From contig NZ_CP119127.1 of assembly GCF_030128825.1 (NCBI RefSeq), positions 2,790,001-2,854,000 of the forward strand: a stretch of 64,000 nucleotides of DNA, given 5' to 3'. The first letter of the stretch is position 1; each line of letters opens with the position of its first letter. Under the pieces are notes generated by a model. The model was not told where the DNA came from, ran no database searches, and worked only from the letters and a program-made list of their open reading frames with translations. The translations under genes were made by a program, and so were the position numbers. The stretch is from Sphingobium sp. WTD-1 (lineage in GTDB: Bacteria > Pseudomonadota > Alphaproteobacteria > Sphingomonadales > Sphingomonadaceae). This document shows positions 15,509 through 25,000 of this stretch, one piece after another.

Positions 15509-16593
15509 CACTGTTTCTCCGTTTCAAAGGCGCTCTTGGTCTCACCGATAGTGCTCGCAAGATCGACGATGGCGACTATGGCTTCGTGCAACTCCTTGAT
15601 CGTCGCTCCGGCTTTGGCCGCCTCGACGAGCTTGGCGTGAGCCGCGCCGATCGCGGCAAAGCGTGAGCGGTCGATTTGATACGCGTTGAATCGCTCGACT
15701 GCGGTAAACAGCTTGTCCTGCGCGGAACGGATCGCAGTGACATCGCCTCCCGCGCGCACTTCATCCGCATTCTGCTGCGCCTTAACGACCGCTTCGTAGA
15801 GCGGAAGCCGATCATAAAGGTCGAGCTGAGAGTCGGCGTCGCCGAGGATTGCCGCGGAGCGCTGGACCAGTGGGTCGGCTTCAATGATCATATGCTTGAG
15901 GACGCTTTGACGACGCGCGGCAAAGTAGAGATTGCCCAGTTTCGCGACGAGCGTCCCGACCGCGTTGAGCTTAGCCGCAGAATCTTCCTCGCTGGAGCCG
16001 GTGACTTTGCGGATCGCGCCGTCCAGTCCTCCGATCGAAGACGCCAGATTGCTCACCGAAGCGGTGAAGGTTTGTTGATCTTCCGAAGCGTCCGCGGCGA
16101 GCAGCACCAGGCCGCTGGCGTAGTCTACCAAAGCGGAATTGAGAGTCGTGATGTTCTCGAATCGGACGTCGGGAGCGAGTTCCCGAAATTCTCCCTGTGA
16201 TACCCGTTCCGTGAGCCTGCAGCGCGGAAATGGTTTGACGAGCGCGGATTCCGGATCGGGCGGAACATCGGCGAGTGTCCTCGCGCAATCCCGGAACCTG
16301 AGCTCCGTTTTCGTCTCTGCCAAGCTCTGCCGGTATCGCTCAATCTCGTCCGCCGCCACTGCGCCCAGACGCTCATTCTGCTGTTCGGCAGCGCTTCGGG
16401 TCAGCGCGCCGAACTGTCCGGCGGTCTGCGTGAAGCGGGTCGTGCTGCAGCCGGAGGTCGCCAAAAGAAGCATGGCGCCCGTCATGCAGCGAGTTACTGC
16501 GCCAATCGCCCGTTCCCGTAGAAGTGTTGAAAATTGTTTATAGTGAGTTTCGTGCGGCGGTTTAACCGCTGCCGCAAGATTGCTCCTGAACAT
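15508..16593 (-). CDS. Predicted lipoprotein, unknown function, 361 aa
   Basis: A signal sequence ends in a lipobox (LLLATSGC, cysteine near residue 49), after a long N-terminal stretch. The mature part is helical, rich in alanine and glutamate, with RSAAEQQNERLGAVAADEIE and several coiled-coil-like blocks. ATG 16593 is chosen because GGGGGATTACAT precedes it; ATG 16623 lies upstream with no such site. A further internal start before the signal core (MTGAMLLLA) is possible and would give a more usual signal length. First gene of a three-gene operon. The family is not recognised. Confidence 0.7.
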   Translation of the reverse strand: MFRSNLAAAVKPPHETHYKQFSTLLRERAIGAVTRCMTGAMLLLATSGCSTTRFTQTAGQFGALTRSAAEQQNERLGAVAADEIERYRQSLAETKTELRFRDCARTLADVPPDPESALVKPFPRCRLTERVSQGEFRELAPDVRFENITTLNSALVDYASGLVLLAADASEDQQTFTASVSNLASSIGGLDGAIRKVTGSSEEDSAAKLNAVGTLVAKLGNLYFAARRQSVLKHMIIEADPLVQRSAAILGDADSQLDLYDRLPLYEAVVKAQQNADEVRAGGDVTAIRSAQDKLFTAVERFNAYQIDRSRFAAIGAAHAKLVEAAKAGATIKELHEAIVAIVDLASTIGETKSAFETEKQ

Positions 16594-17150
16594 ATGTAAT
16601 CCCCCGTTTTGCGGCAACCGCAAACAACTTTAATCGGCTGCGAGCCCGAGGAATGTCCGCTCATTTTCAATGATCGGCGGAATGTTGAGTTGATAGTAGC
16701 ATTTTCGGTAATGACGGAAAACGATTCTTTGAGACGATATACTTCGCCAGCAAGATCGTAATTTTCTGAAAGTCCATTGATCAAGTTGTGTGGGAGCGCG
16801 ATGCAGAGACACGCCCAATACCTTGAAACATTAGGATTAAGCACTGTTTTCATGTCAAATTTCGATCAATTTTATCTGGGGTCTCGTGACTTGAAGTTTA
16901 AGCGCTCATTTTGGAGTGAGTGCTCAACGAATCCGTCGAGCTTGACTGTGCTCGGAATTCCCTACTGGCATGCCGAATGAACATAATGGCGCACTGCGGA
17001 AGGCAGCTTTGTAACCAGTGAATGGCCAGTTCCGCCGTAAGCCGACCTGCTAACGTCGCATCCGAGCGACTTGAGTTGGTCGCGAGTTGCAAGTCCTTGG
17101 CGGACTGCACCTGAGCATTGGGAATCGTCGGCGGAAAGACCGGTATGGGC
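16594..17150. other. Gene-free, AT-richer stretch
   Basis: About 550 bases without a convincing gene. The part from 16650 to 16960 is clearly AT-richer than its neighbours and probably holds the promoter of the lipoprotein operon. One minus-strand frame (16494-16853) lacks a ribosome site and overlaps the lipoprotein start. Confidence 0.45.
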
Positions 17151-17190
17151 CGCTGGCAGTCAGAAGCACTGCCAGCGAGTGTCGCTTTTT
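17151..17190 (+). terminator. Strong hairpin with downstream T-run
   Basis: CGCTGGCAGT (17151-17160) and ACTGCCAGCG (17168-17177) form a perfect 10-bp stem with a 7-base loop. CGCTTTTT ends at 17190. It abuts the stop of the RcnB-like gene, so it insulates that gene from plus-strand transcription and may also end the minus-strand message. Confidence 0.55.
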
Positions 17191-17687
17191 CACCAACCAC
17201 CGGCAACGGACTGGATGATGACGCCGGTGTGTCGGGAGATCAGCACGAAATTCGTTCCCGCATAGCACCAGATATGGCCGGTCGGTGCTGGGGACAGTCC
17301 ATAGCCGACCGGATTGACGACGACATAATGGCGCATCGACAGGGGGAGGGTGCCACCGACGATCCAAACGCTATGCGCATGTCTGGGCGGGATGGGGTAA
17401 TAGCCGTAGCCGGGCGCGAAATAATGGCCATGGCGCGGCCCGTGATAATGGACAAATCCGGGGTGGCCGCGCCACCAGCCGGGACGGCCGCGATCGACGA
17501 TGACGGTGCGGCTGTGCACGACCCCGGCGCGGGGCGCGACGGTCGTATGCCGGACGACCTGCGCCTCTGCGGCGGGACTGGCCATTATGGCCATGACGGA
17601 CAGGAACAGGGTCACGCTGCCTGCAAAAGCGGCGCTGACGCTGACACCGTGCTTCGTGAGGGATTGGGGATTGAAAAACCGGGGCAT
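17190..17687 (-). CDS. RcnB-family periplasmic protein, 165 aa
   Basis: A signal-peptide-like segment (AAFAGSVTLFLSVMAIMASP, then AEAQ) is followed by a histidine/glycine/tyrosine-rich region (HYHGPRHGHYFAPGYGYY). The RcnB-type C-terminal domain follows, with YGLSPAPTGHIWCYAGTNFV and TGVIIQSV. RcnB proteins are linked to nickel/cobalt homeostasis in enterobacteria; sphingomonads carry many relatives whose roles are unclear. The start is ATG 17687 after AAGGAG. It precedes a two-component system on the same strand. Confidence 0.8.
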   Translation of the reverse strand: MPRFFNPQSLTKHGVSVSAAFAGSVTLFLSVMAIMASPAAEAQVVRHTTVAPRAGVVHSRTVIVDRGRPGWWRGHPGFVHYHGPRHGHYFAPGYGYYPIPPRHAHSVWIVGGTLPLSMRHYVVVNPVGYGLSPAPTGHIWCYAGTNFVLISRHTGVIIQSVAGGW

Positions 17688-17768
17688 GATCGGACTCCTT
17701 GGGTGGGAAGCCTGATATGGATGGCCTTTGCATCATCCGGTCGGGTGCCATGTATCAGTCCGTGTCGG

Positions 17769-19115
17769 TCATGCCGGTCCGGTTCCTCCTGCACTGCGGA
17801 GCAACAGGATGGCGCGAAACCCGCCTTCCGCGCGATTTTCCAGCACCAGGTCGCCCCGGTAGCGCTGGGTCAGTGCCTGGACGATCGACAGGCCAAGGCC
17901 CACGCCCCCCGTCCTGCGCGCGCGCGACGGCTCGAGCCGCTCGAACGGTTCGGTCAGGCGCGGCAGGCTGGGTTCGGGTACGCCGGGGCCGTCATCCTCC
18001 ACCATGATGCGGATGAACGGGCCGTCGGGTTCGACAAGGATACGCGCCTGTCCGCCGCCGTAGCGAACCGCATTGTCCAGCAGGTTGGCCATCATGCGCT
18101 GGAAGGAAATATGGGAGACATGGGCATGGACGGCATGGGGCAGGGGCGCGACGTCCACATGCTGGTTGCGCTGTAGGCGCTCTTCGGCGACCAGCGCCAG
18201 TTCGGCGCGAATGTCGCATGTCGCCATGTCTAGGTCGGTCGCGGCCGATTCCCGTGCGAAGGTAAGCGTGTCGCTCAGCAGGTCGCGCATTTCCTCGATA
18301 TCCTTGCCAGCGAGGGCACGCTGTTCGTCATCCTCAATAAATTCGCTGCGCAGGTCCATGCGGGTCAGATAGGTGCGATAATCATGTGCGATGGCCGCGA
18401 GCATGCGCGTTCGTTCATCAAGCAGCGTCCGCAGATGCTGGCGCAATTGCCGGAACGCTTCGCCCAGTTCCACGATCTCGCGCGGGCCGTCGGGCTTCAG
18501 CGCATCCAGCCTGTCCTCGCGGACAGCGCGGGCCAGCCGTTCGACAGGCCGCGTCGTCTGCGCGGCCAGCCACAGGATGACAGCGATATCGACAATCGCA
18601 ACGGCGGCTAGGAACAGCATCAGATTGTTGACGATCTTGGTCAGCGGCGCTGCGACCATCTGTTCGATCATAATGGCATCGCCGCCGGACAGGGCGACCG
18701 ATATCCGCACGGGGTTCATCGTGACGGCGGGGCGCATGTCGAGGTCTGCGGGGCCGATGTCGCCTGATGTTTCGATGCGGAACGGCCTGCCGCCCAAAGC
18801 CTCCTGATAGCGGGACAGGGTCGTGGGCGTGGCGGAGGATGCCTGGCCCGCAGGCAGTGCCGCCAGCATGGTGACGCGCATGGTCGCATCGGAAAAGGCG
18901 CGGACAAGATCGGGATGCGATCTGGGCGGCGTGCGTTCGAATGCGGTGACGACCAAAGCGACCTTTTCGGGAACGGGCACCCGATATAGCGGGGCCATCT
19001 TGCGCATGTCCGTCTGTTCCAGGAACAGCAGAATGACGGCAATCATGGCCAGCAGATGGAGCAGGACGATGAGGCCTATCCGCTCTCGCAACCGGGGCGG
19101 GCGCAGCTTCAGCAT
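17769..19115 (-). CDS. Sensor histidine kinase, 448 aa
   Basis: Two membrane segments (LIVLLHLLAMIAVILLFL near 14-31 and NNLMLFLAAVAIVDIAVILW near 165) flank a periplasmic sensor of about 130 residues. A HAMP linker (TTRPVERLARAV), an H-box (AAIAHDYRTYLTRM, His near 245), an N-box (MMANLLDNAVRYG), G1 (VEDDGPGVP) and G2 (GGVGLGLSIV) follow. The H-box is unusual in having Tyr after HD. The start overlaps the response-regulator stop by seven bases. Likely an envelope or metal/efflux stress sensor, given its neighbours. Confidence 0.9.
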   Translation of the reverse strand: MLKLRPPRLRERIGLIVLLHLLAMIAVILLFLEQTDMRKMAPLYRVPVPEKVALVVTAFERTPPRSHPDLVRAFSDATMRVTMLAALPAGQASSATPTTLSRYQEALGGRPFRIETSGDIGPADLDMRPAVTMNPVRISVALSGGDAIMIEQMVAAPLTKIVNNLMLFLAAVAIVDIAVILWLAAQTTRPVERLARAVREDRLDALKPDGPREIVELGEAFRQLRQHLRTLLDERTRMLAAIAHDYRTYLTRMDLRSEFIEDDEQRALAGKDIEEMRDLLSDTLTFARESAATDLDMATCDIRAELALVAEERLQRNQHVDVAPLPHAVHAHVSHISFQRMMANLLDNAVRYGGGQARILVEPDGPFIRIMVEDDGPGVPEPSLPRLTEPFERLEPSRARRTGGVGLGLSIVQALTQRYRGDLVLENRAEGGFRAILLLRSAGGTGPA

Positions 19116-19846
19116 CGGGTGACGGCCGGTGCGAACAGATAGCCGTCGCCCCGCACGGTGCGGATCATCACGGGTTCGCGCGGATCGTCGCCCAGCTTGC
19201 GCCGAAGCCGGCTCATCTGCACGTCGATGACGCGATCGACCGGACTGGCATGACCGCCCCGTGTCCAGTCGATCAGCAGTTCGCGCGACAGGATGCGGCG
19301 TGGGTGTAGCACCAGCGCATGGAGCAGGTCGAATTCGCTGGTGGTCAGGCCCACCGGCTCGCCCGCCGGGTTGGTCAGATCGCGCGCGCCCAGGCGCAGC
19401 AGCCAGCCGTCAAACCGGAAACTGTCGCCATTCTCCTCGCTGGCGGCCGTGTCTATGTCACGGGTCCGGCGAATGATGGAGCGCAGCCGCGCCAGCAATT
19501 CCCGCTGGTTGAACGGCTTGGCGAGATAATCGTCGGCGCCGATTTCCAACCCGATGATCCGGTCGATCGGATCGTCTTTCGCCGTGACGATCAGGATCGG
19601 CAGGCGCGGCCAGCGGGCGCGCAGGCGCTGGCATATTTCCAGCCCATCCTCGCCGGGCAACATCAGGTCGAGGATCAGGCAATCGAGCCGTTCCAGCACG
19701 CCATCGACGTCGAGACCGGCCGAATTTTCCATGGCCAGAACTTCAAACCCCTCACGGGTCAGCAACATGCGCACCAGATCTCGAATGCCGGGATCATCCT
19801 CGACAATCGCGACCTTGCCATTTGATGCCTGCGTTTCGGCCACCAT
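19109..19846 (-). CDS. OmpR-family response regulator, 245 aa
   Basis: The receiver domain has acidic pocket VEDDPG, phospho-acceptor Asp in CLILDLMLPGEDG, Thr/Lys in LIVTAKDD and DYLAKPF. A winged-helix DNA-binding domain follows (LTTSEFDLLHALVLHPRRIL, then RVIDVQMSRLRRKLG and IRTVRGDGYLF). ATG 19846 follows AAAGAGG; an upstream in-frame ATG at 19909 lies beyond a hairpin and is rejected. It pairs with the kinase encoded just downstream. The candidate binding motif is CTGTTACA-type (see 20271 and 20852). Confidence 0.9.
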   Translation of the reverse strand: MVAETQASNGKVAIVEDDPGIRDLVRMLLTREGFEVLAMENSAGLDVDGVLERLDCLILDLMLPGEDGLEICQRLRARWPRLPILIVTAKDDPIDRIIGLEIGADDYLAKPFNQRELLARLRSIIRRTRDIDTAASEENGDSFRFDGWLLRLGARDLTNPAGEPVGLTTSEFDLLHALVLHPRRILSRELLIDWTRGGHASPVDRVIDVQMSRLRRKLGDDPREPVMIRTVRGDGYLFAPAVTRC

Positions 19847-19889
19847 GCCATACCTCTTTGTCGTCAGCGCCTGTGCCGATGGTGCAGCG

Positions 19890-19921
19890 CCCCCGGAACC
19901 ATCTAGCATGGTTCCAGGGGG
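19890..19921 (-). terminator. Hairpin between EF-hand and response-regulator genes
   Basis: CCCCC-GGAACCAT and ATGGTTCC-A-GGGGG form an 8-bp plus 5-bp stem with one bulged base and a 5-base loop. There is no T-run. It sits seven bases after the EF-hand gene stop, and could attenuate read-through into the two-component genes. Confidence 0.45.
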
Positions 19922-19927
19922 AATTGA

Positions 19928-20185
19928 TCATTTGCCACGTTTTGCGGCGGCGGCGCGCAGTTCGTCCGGTGTGACCTTGCCGTCCTTGTCGGCGTCGATC
20001 ATCGCGAAACCACGATCGCGGCGACCGGCCGCCTTCCATTCTTCCAGCGACAGCGCGCCATCCTGATTGGTGTCGGCCTTGATGAACATTTCCCTGGCCT
20101 TTGCCGACGCATCCTGCGCCATGGCGGTCGGGCTCTGGGCGATGACCGCGGCGGCCAGCGACAGGGCGCTCGTCAGATATTTCAT
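19928..20185 (-). CDS. Exported EF-hand calcium-binding protein, 85 aa
   Basis: The signal peptide is MKYLTSALSLAAAVIAQS, ending TAMAQ. Two EF-hand loops follow, DTNQDGALSLEE and DADKDGKVTPDE, each with the expected Asp/Asn positions and glutamate at position 12. It is a compact periplasmic calmodulin-like protein of a kind common in sphingomonads. An operator-like motif (20271-20288) lies about 90 bases upstream, shared with the efflux operon. It probably responds to the adjacent two-component system. Confidence 0.88.
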   Translation of the reverse strand: MKYLTSALSLAAAVIAQSPTAMAQDASAKAREMFIKADTNQDGALSLEEWKAAGRRDRGFAMIDADKDGKVTPDELRAAAAKRGK

Positions 20186-20270
20186 GTCATTCTCCTTGTA
20201 TCAGGCCCAAAATGAGCGTGGCCGATATAGCGCGCGCCACCGCAGCATGTTCGACCCCCGGGTGAAGACA

Positions 20271-20288
20271 GATTACGGTTTGTAACAG
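20271..20288 (-). promoter_or_regulatory. Candidate response-regulator site upstream of EF-hand gene
   Basis: On the minus strand it reads CTGTTACAAACCGTAATC. It matches CTGTTACATAGCGTTACA at 20852-20869 in 13 of 18 positions, with the first eight identical. The GTTACA...CGTNA layout has the roughly 10-bp repeat spacing typical of OmpR-family sites. Confidence 0.5.
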
Positions 20289-20409
20289 CGCGATCCGGCG
20301 CCCGATCCCGCTGCAAATATCCGACACATTATGCGGCAAGGCCGTTCACGGCGCGGTGCGACATGTCCCGTCCCGCGCCTTTTGCTGACGCGGAGAAGGA
20401 GTATGCATC

Positions 20410-20820
20410 ATGACATTGCGCCAATTCACCACGATCATCGTTTCGACCCTGGCCATCGCAGCCAGCATATCGACGGCCGAAGCCCGCAACCGTTCCTTTC
20501 AATATAGCCACAGCCGCAACGTGCAGGGGCCGAATGGGCGAGGGCTGCACAGCAGCTACAACGCCTCGCGCGGCGGCGGGCAGGCAGCCATGAGTCGCAA
20601 TGTCCAGACCAATGACGGACGTGGCTTCAGCAGCCAGCGCGGGTATCAGGCGCAGGACGGGCAGTTCCACGGCTCCACCAGTCATGTGACCAACAGCGGA
20701 AAAAGCTGGGGGCGATCGACCAGCGCGACAGCCAATGGCGACGGGACCGCAACCTATCATCGCAACATGACCGGTCCCAATGGCGGGTCGGCCTCATGGT
20801 CCGGCACTATCGGCGACTGA
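20410..20820 (+). CDS. Secreted Gly/Ser/Asn-rich protein, 136 aa
   Basis: The signal peptide (MTLRQFTTIIVSTLAIAASI, cleavage near STAEA) is followed by a low-complexity mature chain of repeated polar blocks (NVQGPNGRGLHSS, NVQTNDGRGFSSQ, NMTGPNGGSASWS). GAAGGAG precedes ATG 20410. Function unknown; the repeats suggest an extracellular or surface protein. It lies between the two candidate regulator sites, upstream of the efflux operon. Confidence 0.78.
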   Translation: MTLRQFTTIIVSTLAIAASISTAEARNRSFQYSHSRNVQGPNGRGLHSSYNASRGGGQAAMSRNVQTNDGRGFSSQRGYQAQDGQFHGSTSHVTNSGKSWGRSTSATANGDGTATYHRNMTGPNGGSASWSGTIGD

Positions 20821-20851
20821 CCAGGCTGAACGCGCGCCTAGCGCCGCCAGC

Positions 20852-20869
20852 CTGTTACATAGCGTTACA
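20852..20869 (+). promoter_or_regulatory. Candidate response-regulator site upstream of RND operon
   Basis: CTGTTACATAGCGTTACA contains GTTACA twice, ten bases apart, followed by AAG. It lies about 90 bases before the membrane fusion protein start and resembles the site ahead of the EF-hand gene. Confidence 0.5.
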
Positions 20870-20959
20870 AAGTGCGTATCAGATGGTTGCAGACCTGCTC
20901 CATTCCCTTGGCCTTGCATGAACCGGCCTGCCTCGGCGGCCTTTTTCCATGGGGATGGA

Positions 20960-22033
20960 ATGGCACGTTTTGCCCATATCGTACCGATCGCGTTGCTGCT
21001 GCTTCCGGCCTGTCGGGATGAGCCGCAGGTCAGGGATGAACGGCGTGCCGTGGCCGTCCAGCGCATCGGCGCCGATGCCGGCATCGGCACAACCTATGCC
21101 GGCGAAATCCGGTCCGCCTTCGAAAGCCAGATCGGTTTCGAAGTGGCGGGCCGGATCGTCGAGCGCAGGATCGACCTTGGCAGCAGCGTCCATGCGGGCC
21201 AGACGTTGCTGCGTCTCGACAACAGCGATTATGCGCGGGCGCTGGACAGCGCGGCGGCGCAGAGCGGTTCGGCCCGGACCGCCGCCGCCGTGCAGCAGGC
21301 TGATCTGGCGCGGTCGCGCGAATTGCTGAAGCAGGGCTTCATTTCCCCCGCAGAGTTCGATCAGCAGAAGGCGGCGGCCGTTCAGGCGCAGGCGCAGTTG
21401 CGTGCCGCCGGCGCCCAGAGCGGAACGGCATCGGCGCAGCTGGGCCGCACCGTCCTCACGGCGCCGCGCGCCGGCGTCGTCACGCAGATTCAGGGTGAGG
21501 TTGGTCAGGTCGTGGGCGCGGGACAGGCGATCGTGACGCTGGCCGACCCGTCCCGGCCGGAAATCGCGGTGGCGCTCCCGGAAGGCAGTCTGGACCGGGT
21601 CCGGTCCGCCTCACGATTGAGCGTGAGCGTGTGGAGCAGCCCGGGCCGGCATTATGCCGCCAGACTGCGCAGCATATCGGGCGCTGCCGATCCCGCGACG
21701 CGGACCTTTGCGGCACGCCTGTCCGTCGATGCGCCGGCACAGGCGCTGCTGATGGGCGAAACCGCCGAATTGCGGGTCGAAGGCGATGCCGGCGATGCCG
21801 CCGTCCGGGTGCCGCTGACCGCCGTGCTGCAATCCAACGGGCGCGCACAGGCATGGGTGCTCGACCAGCGAACGATGGTGGTGCAGCCGCGCGCCGTGCA
21901 GATCGGCGCGGCGCAGGGCGACATGCTGACCATCCGGTCCGGCCTGAAACCGGGCGAGACCATCGTCACGGCCGGGGTGCATCTGCTGCGTGCGGGCGAG
22001 AAGGTTCGTATCGTGCAGGTGCCGCAGTCATGA
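20960..22033 (+). CDS. RND efflux membrane fusion lipoprotein
   Basis: 357 aa. The lipoprotein signal is MARFAHIVPIALLLLPAC. Next come a biotinyl-lipoyl-like half (GSSVHAGQTLLRLDNSDY), a helical hairpin (ADLARSRELLKQGFISPAEF), the second lipoyl half (TAPRAGVVTQIQGEVGQVV) and beta-barrel/membrane-proximal domains (LKPGETIVTAGVHLLRAGEK). ATG 20960 follows GGGGATGGA; upstream in-frame codons overlap the previous gene and are rejected. It bridges the RND pump to the outer-membrane channel and is translationally coupled to the pump by ATGA. Confidence 0.9.
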   Translation: MARFAHIVPIALLLLPACRDEPQVRDERRAVAVQRIGADAGIGTTYAGEIRSAFESQIGFEVAGRIVERRIDLGSSVHAGQTLLRLDNSDYARALDSAAAQSGSARTAAAVQQADLARSRELLKQGFISPAEFDQQKAAAVQAQAQLRAAGAQSGTASAQLGRTVLTAPRAGVVTQIQGEVGQVVGAGQAIVTLADPSRPEIAVALPEGSLDRVRSASRLSVSVWSSPGRHYAARLRSISGAADPATRTFAARLSVDAPAQALLMGETAELRVEGDAGDAAVRVPLTAVLQSNGRAQAWVLDQRTMVVQPRAVQIGAAQGDMLTIRSGLKPGETIVTAGVHLLRAGEKVRIVQVPQS

Positions 22034-25000
22034 GCATCGACATGAAGGGCATGAACCTGTCCCGCTGGGCGCTCACCCATCAGCAGATGGTCGGCTTCCT
22101 GCTGGTGCTGGCGGCCGTTGCGGGCCTGTTTTCCTACATGGCGCTGGGGCGCAAGGAAGACCCCGAATTCACCGTCAAGACGATGATGATTACCGTCGGC
22201 TGGCCCGGCGCGACGGCGCAGCAGATGTCGCAACAGGTGATCAAGCCGATCGAGACGGTGTTGACCGAGAATATCGCCGAGATCGATTATGTGAAGAGCA
22301 AGGCCCGACCGGGTCAGGCGACGCTCAACGTCACGCTCATATCGACGGTCAAGAGCAGCGCCGTCCCCGATATCTGGTATCGCATCCGCAAGACCGTGAC
22401 CGACAATCGCGCGGACCTGCCCGACGGGGTCGTCGGACCGGCCTTCAATGACGAATTCGGCACGACCTACGGCAATATCTATGCCGTCACGGGCGACGGC
22501 TTTTCCTATCCGGTGCTCAAACGCTATGCCGAGACGCTGCGCGACCGTATCCAGGCGCTGCCCGATGTCGCCAAGACGCAGATCATCGGCGCGCAGGATG
22601 AAGCCATCTATGTCACCTATGACAGTGCGCGTCTCGCCATGTCGGGCATCTCTGCGCAGGCGATAGCCGACGCGCTCGACACCACCAACGCGGTCGCTGC
22701 ATCAGGGATCGTAGAGGCCGGCGCGGAACGGGTGCGGATGCAGGTGACGGGCGATTTCGCATCGGTGGAGGCCATTGCCGCAACGCCGATCGTCGCAAAC
22801 GGCAAAAGCGTTCGGCTCGACGCCATAGCCAGGGTCGAACGCAAGCCGGTCGATCCTGCGACGTTCAGGATGCGTTTCGGAGCGAAGGACGCGGTCGGTG
22901 TGGGCATCAGCCTGCGGTCGGACGGTGACGTCGCGCGCCTCGGCGAGGATCTGAAGCGCACGATCGCTGCCCTCCAGTCCGAAATGCCGGTCGGCGTGGG
23001 CATTCATACCGTGTCCGACCAGACCCATGTGGTCGACGAATCCGTCGGCGAATTCACGACATCGCTGATCGAGGCGATCGTCATCGTGCTGGCGGTGAAT
23101 TTCCTGTCGCTGGGCTGGCGGCCGGGCATCGTGGTGGCGCTGTGCATCCCGCTGGTGCTGGCGATGACGTTCCTGTGCATGTTGTATATAGGCATCGACC
23201 TTCAGCGCATTTCGCTGGGCGCACTCATCATTGCGCTGGGTCTGCTGGTTGATGACGCGATCATCGTGGTCGAGGCGGTGGCGACGCATCTGGAGGCGGG
23301 ATGGACCCGGACGCGGGCGGCCGTCAGCGCCTATAGCGTGACGGCGGTGCCGATGCTGGTCGGCACGCTCATCACCGTCGCCGGTTTCCTGCCGATCGCC
23401 ATGTCGAAGGCGACAGCCAGCGAATATGTGATCTCGCTGTTTCAGGTAATCGCCATTTCGCTGGTCCTGTCGTGGATCGTCGCGGTCATTTTCACGCCGT
23501 TCATCGCCTATCATCTGCTGCCCCAGCGCGCGGATGCGCGTGACGACGCGGGAGAGCCCGAAGAACAATATGAAGGCCGCTTCTACGGCTGGTTCCGGCG
23601 CGTGCTCGACCGCTGCCTCGACCGGCGCAAGACGGTGGTGGCGGTCGCGCTCGCCATGTTTCTGGGGTCGATGCTGCTGTTCCAGATCGGCGTGCCCCGT
23701 CAATTCTTTCCCGCGTCCGACCGACCCGAACTGGTGGTCGACCTTCAGCTGTCGCAAAATGCAAGCTTCGCCCAGACGCAGGCCGTCGCCGCCCGCATGG
23801 AAAAGCTGCTGGCGCGCGATGACCGGGTGGTGTCCACCACTGCCTATGTCGGGGGTGGATCGCCGCGCTTCTACCTGCCGCTCAATGTCCAGACGCCCGA
23901 TATCACGCTGGCCGAACTCGTGCTCCAGACCAGGGATGAGGAAGCGCGCGAAGGCGTGATCGCCAGCATCCAGAGCCTGTTCGCCATGCATTTCCCCGAA
24001 GCGCGCGGCCGTGTCAGCCGTCTGGAAAATGGCCCGTCGGTCGGCCAGCCCGTGCAGTATCGTGTGGCGGGACCGGACCTTGCGCAGATCGTGCCGGTCG
24101 CGAAGAAGCTGGAGGAACTGATCCGTGCGGACAGTCACGCGCGCGACGTGAACAGCGATCTGGGCGAACCGCTCAAGGCCATTCGGATCGACCTGGATCA
24201 GGATAAGGTTCGCGCGATCGGCCTGTCGACGCAGGCGGTGCAGCAATCGTTGCAGGCGGCGATTGGCGGGGCGGGTACCACCAGCTTTCGGGATCGCGAT
24301 CTGGCCCTCGACGTGGTGCTTCGCCTGAGTGCGGCGGAGCGGACCGACCTTGGTCGCATCGCCAACCTGCCGATCTCCACCCCCAATGGCGCAGTGCCGC
24401 TGGCCCAGCTTGGCCATGTATCGGCGGGCAGCGAACCGGCCGTCATCTACCAGCGCAACCGTCAGCCGACCATCACCATCTCCGCCGATGTCGAAGGCGA
24501 GCAGGCAAGCGACCTGACGAAGCGGATCGAACCGCAGATCGAGGCGCTGCGCCGCGATCTTCCGTCCGGCGCCTCCATCGTCAAGGGCGGGTCGGAAGAA
24601 CAGAGCAGCATCAACCAGAAGGCGACCATGGCCGCCGTGCCCTTCGCCATCTTCGTGATCGTCATCCTGCTGATGCTCCAGCTCCAGAATGTGAAGCGGA
24701 TGCTGGTGGTGCTGGCGACCGGGCCGCTGGCGCTGATCGGCGTGGCGCTCATCATGGCCCTGTTCCGCATCCCCTTCGGCTTCGTCGCCATGCTGGGATC
24801 GCTGGCGCTGTTCGGCATGGTGCTGCGCAATTCGGTCATCCTGATCGCGCAGATCGACACCTTGTCGGGCCATGGCCTGGCGATGCGGGAGGCCGTGCGC
24901 GAAGCCGCCGTCCATCGTCTGCGCCCGATCCTGCTGACCGCGCTCGCCGCCATCCTCGCCATGATCCCGCTCACCCGGTCGACCTTCTGGGGGCCGATGG

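Noticed and set aside
16494..16853. 119-aa minus-strand frame upstream of the lipoprotein
   Set aside because: Overlaps the lipoprotein start, lacks a ribosome site and has mixed composition.
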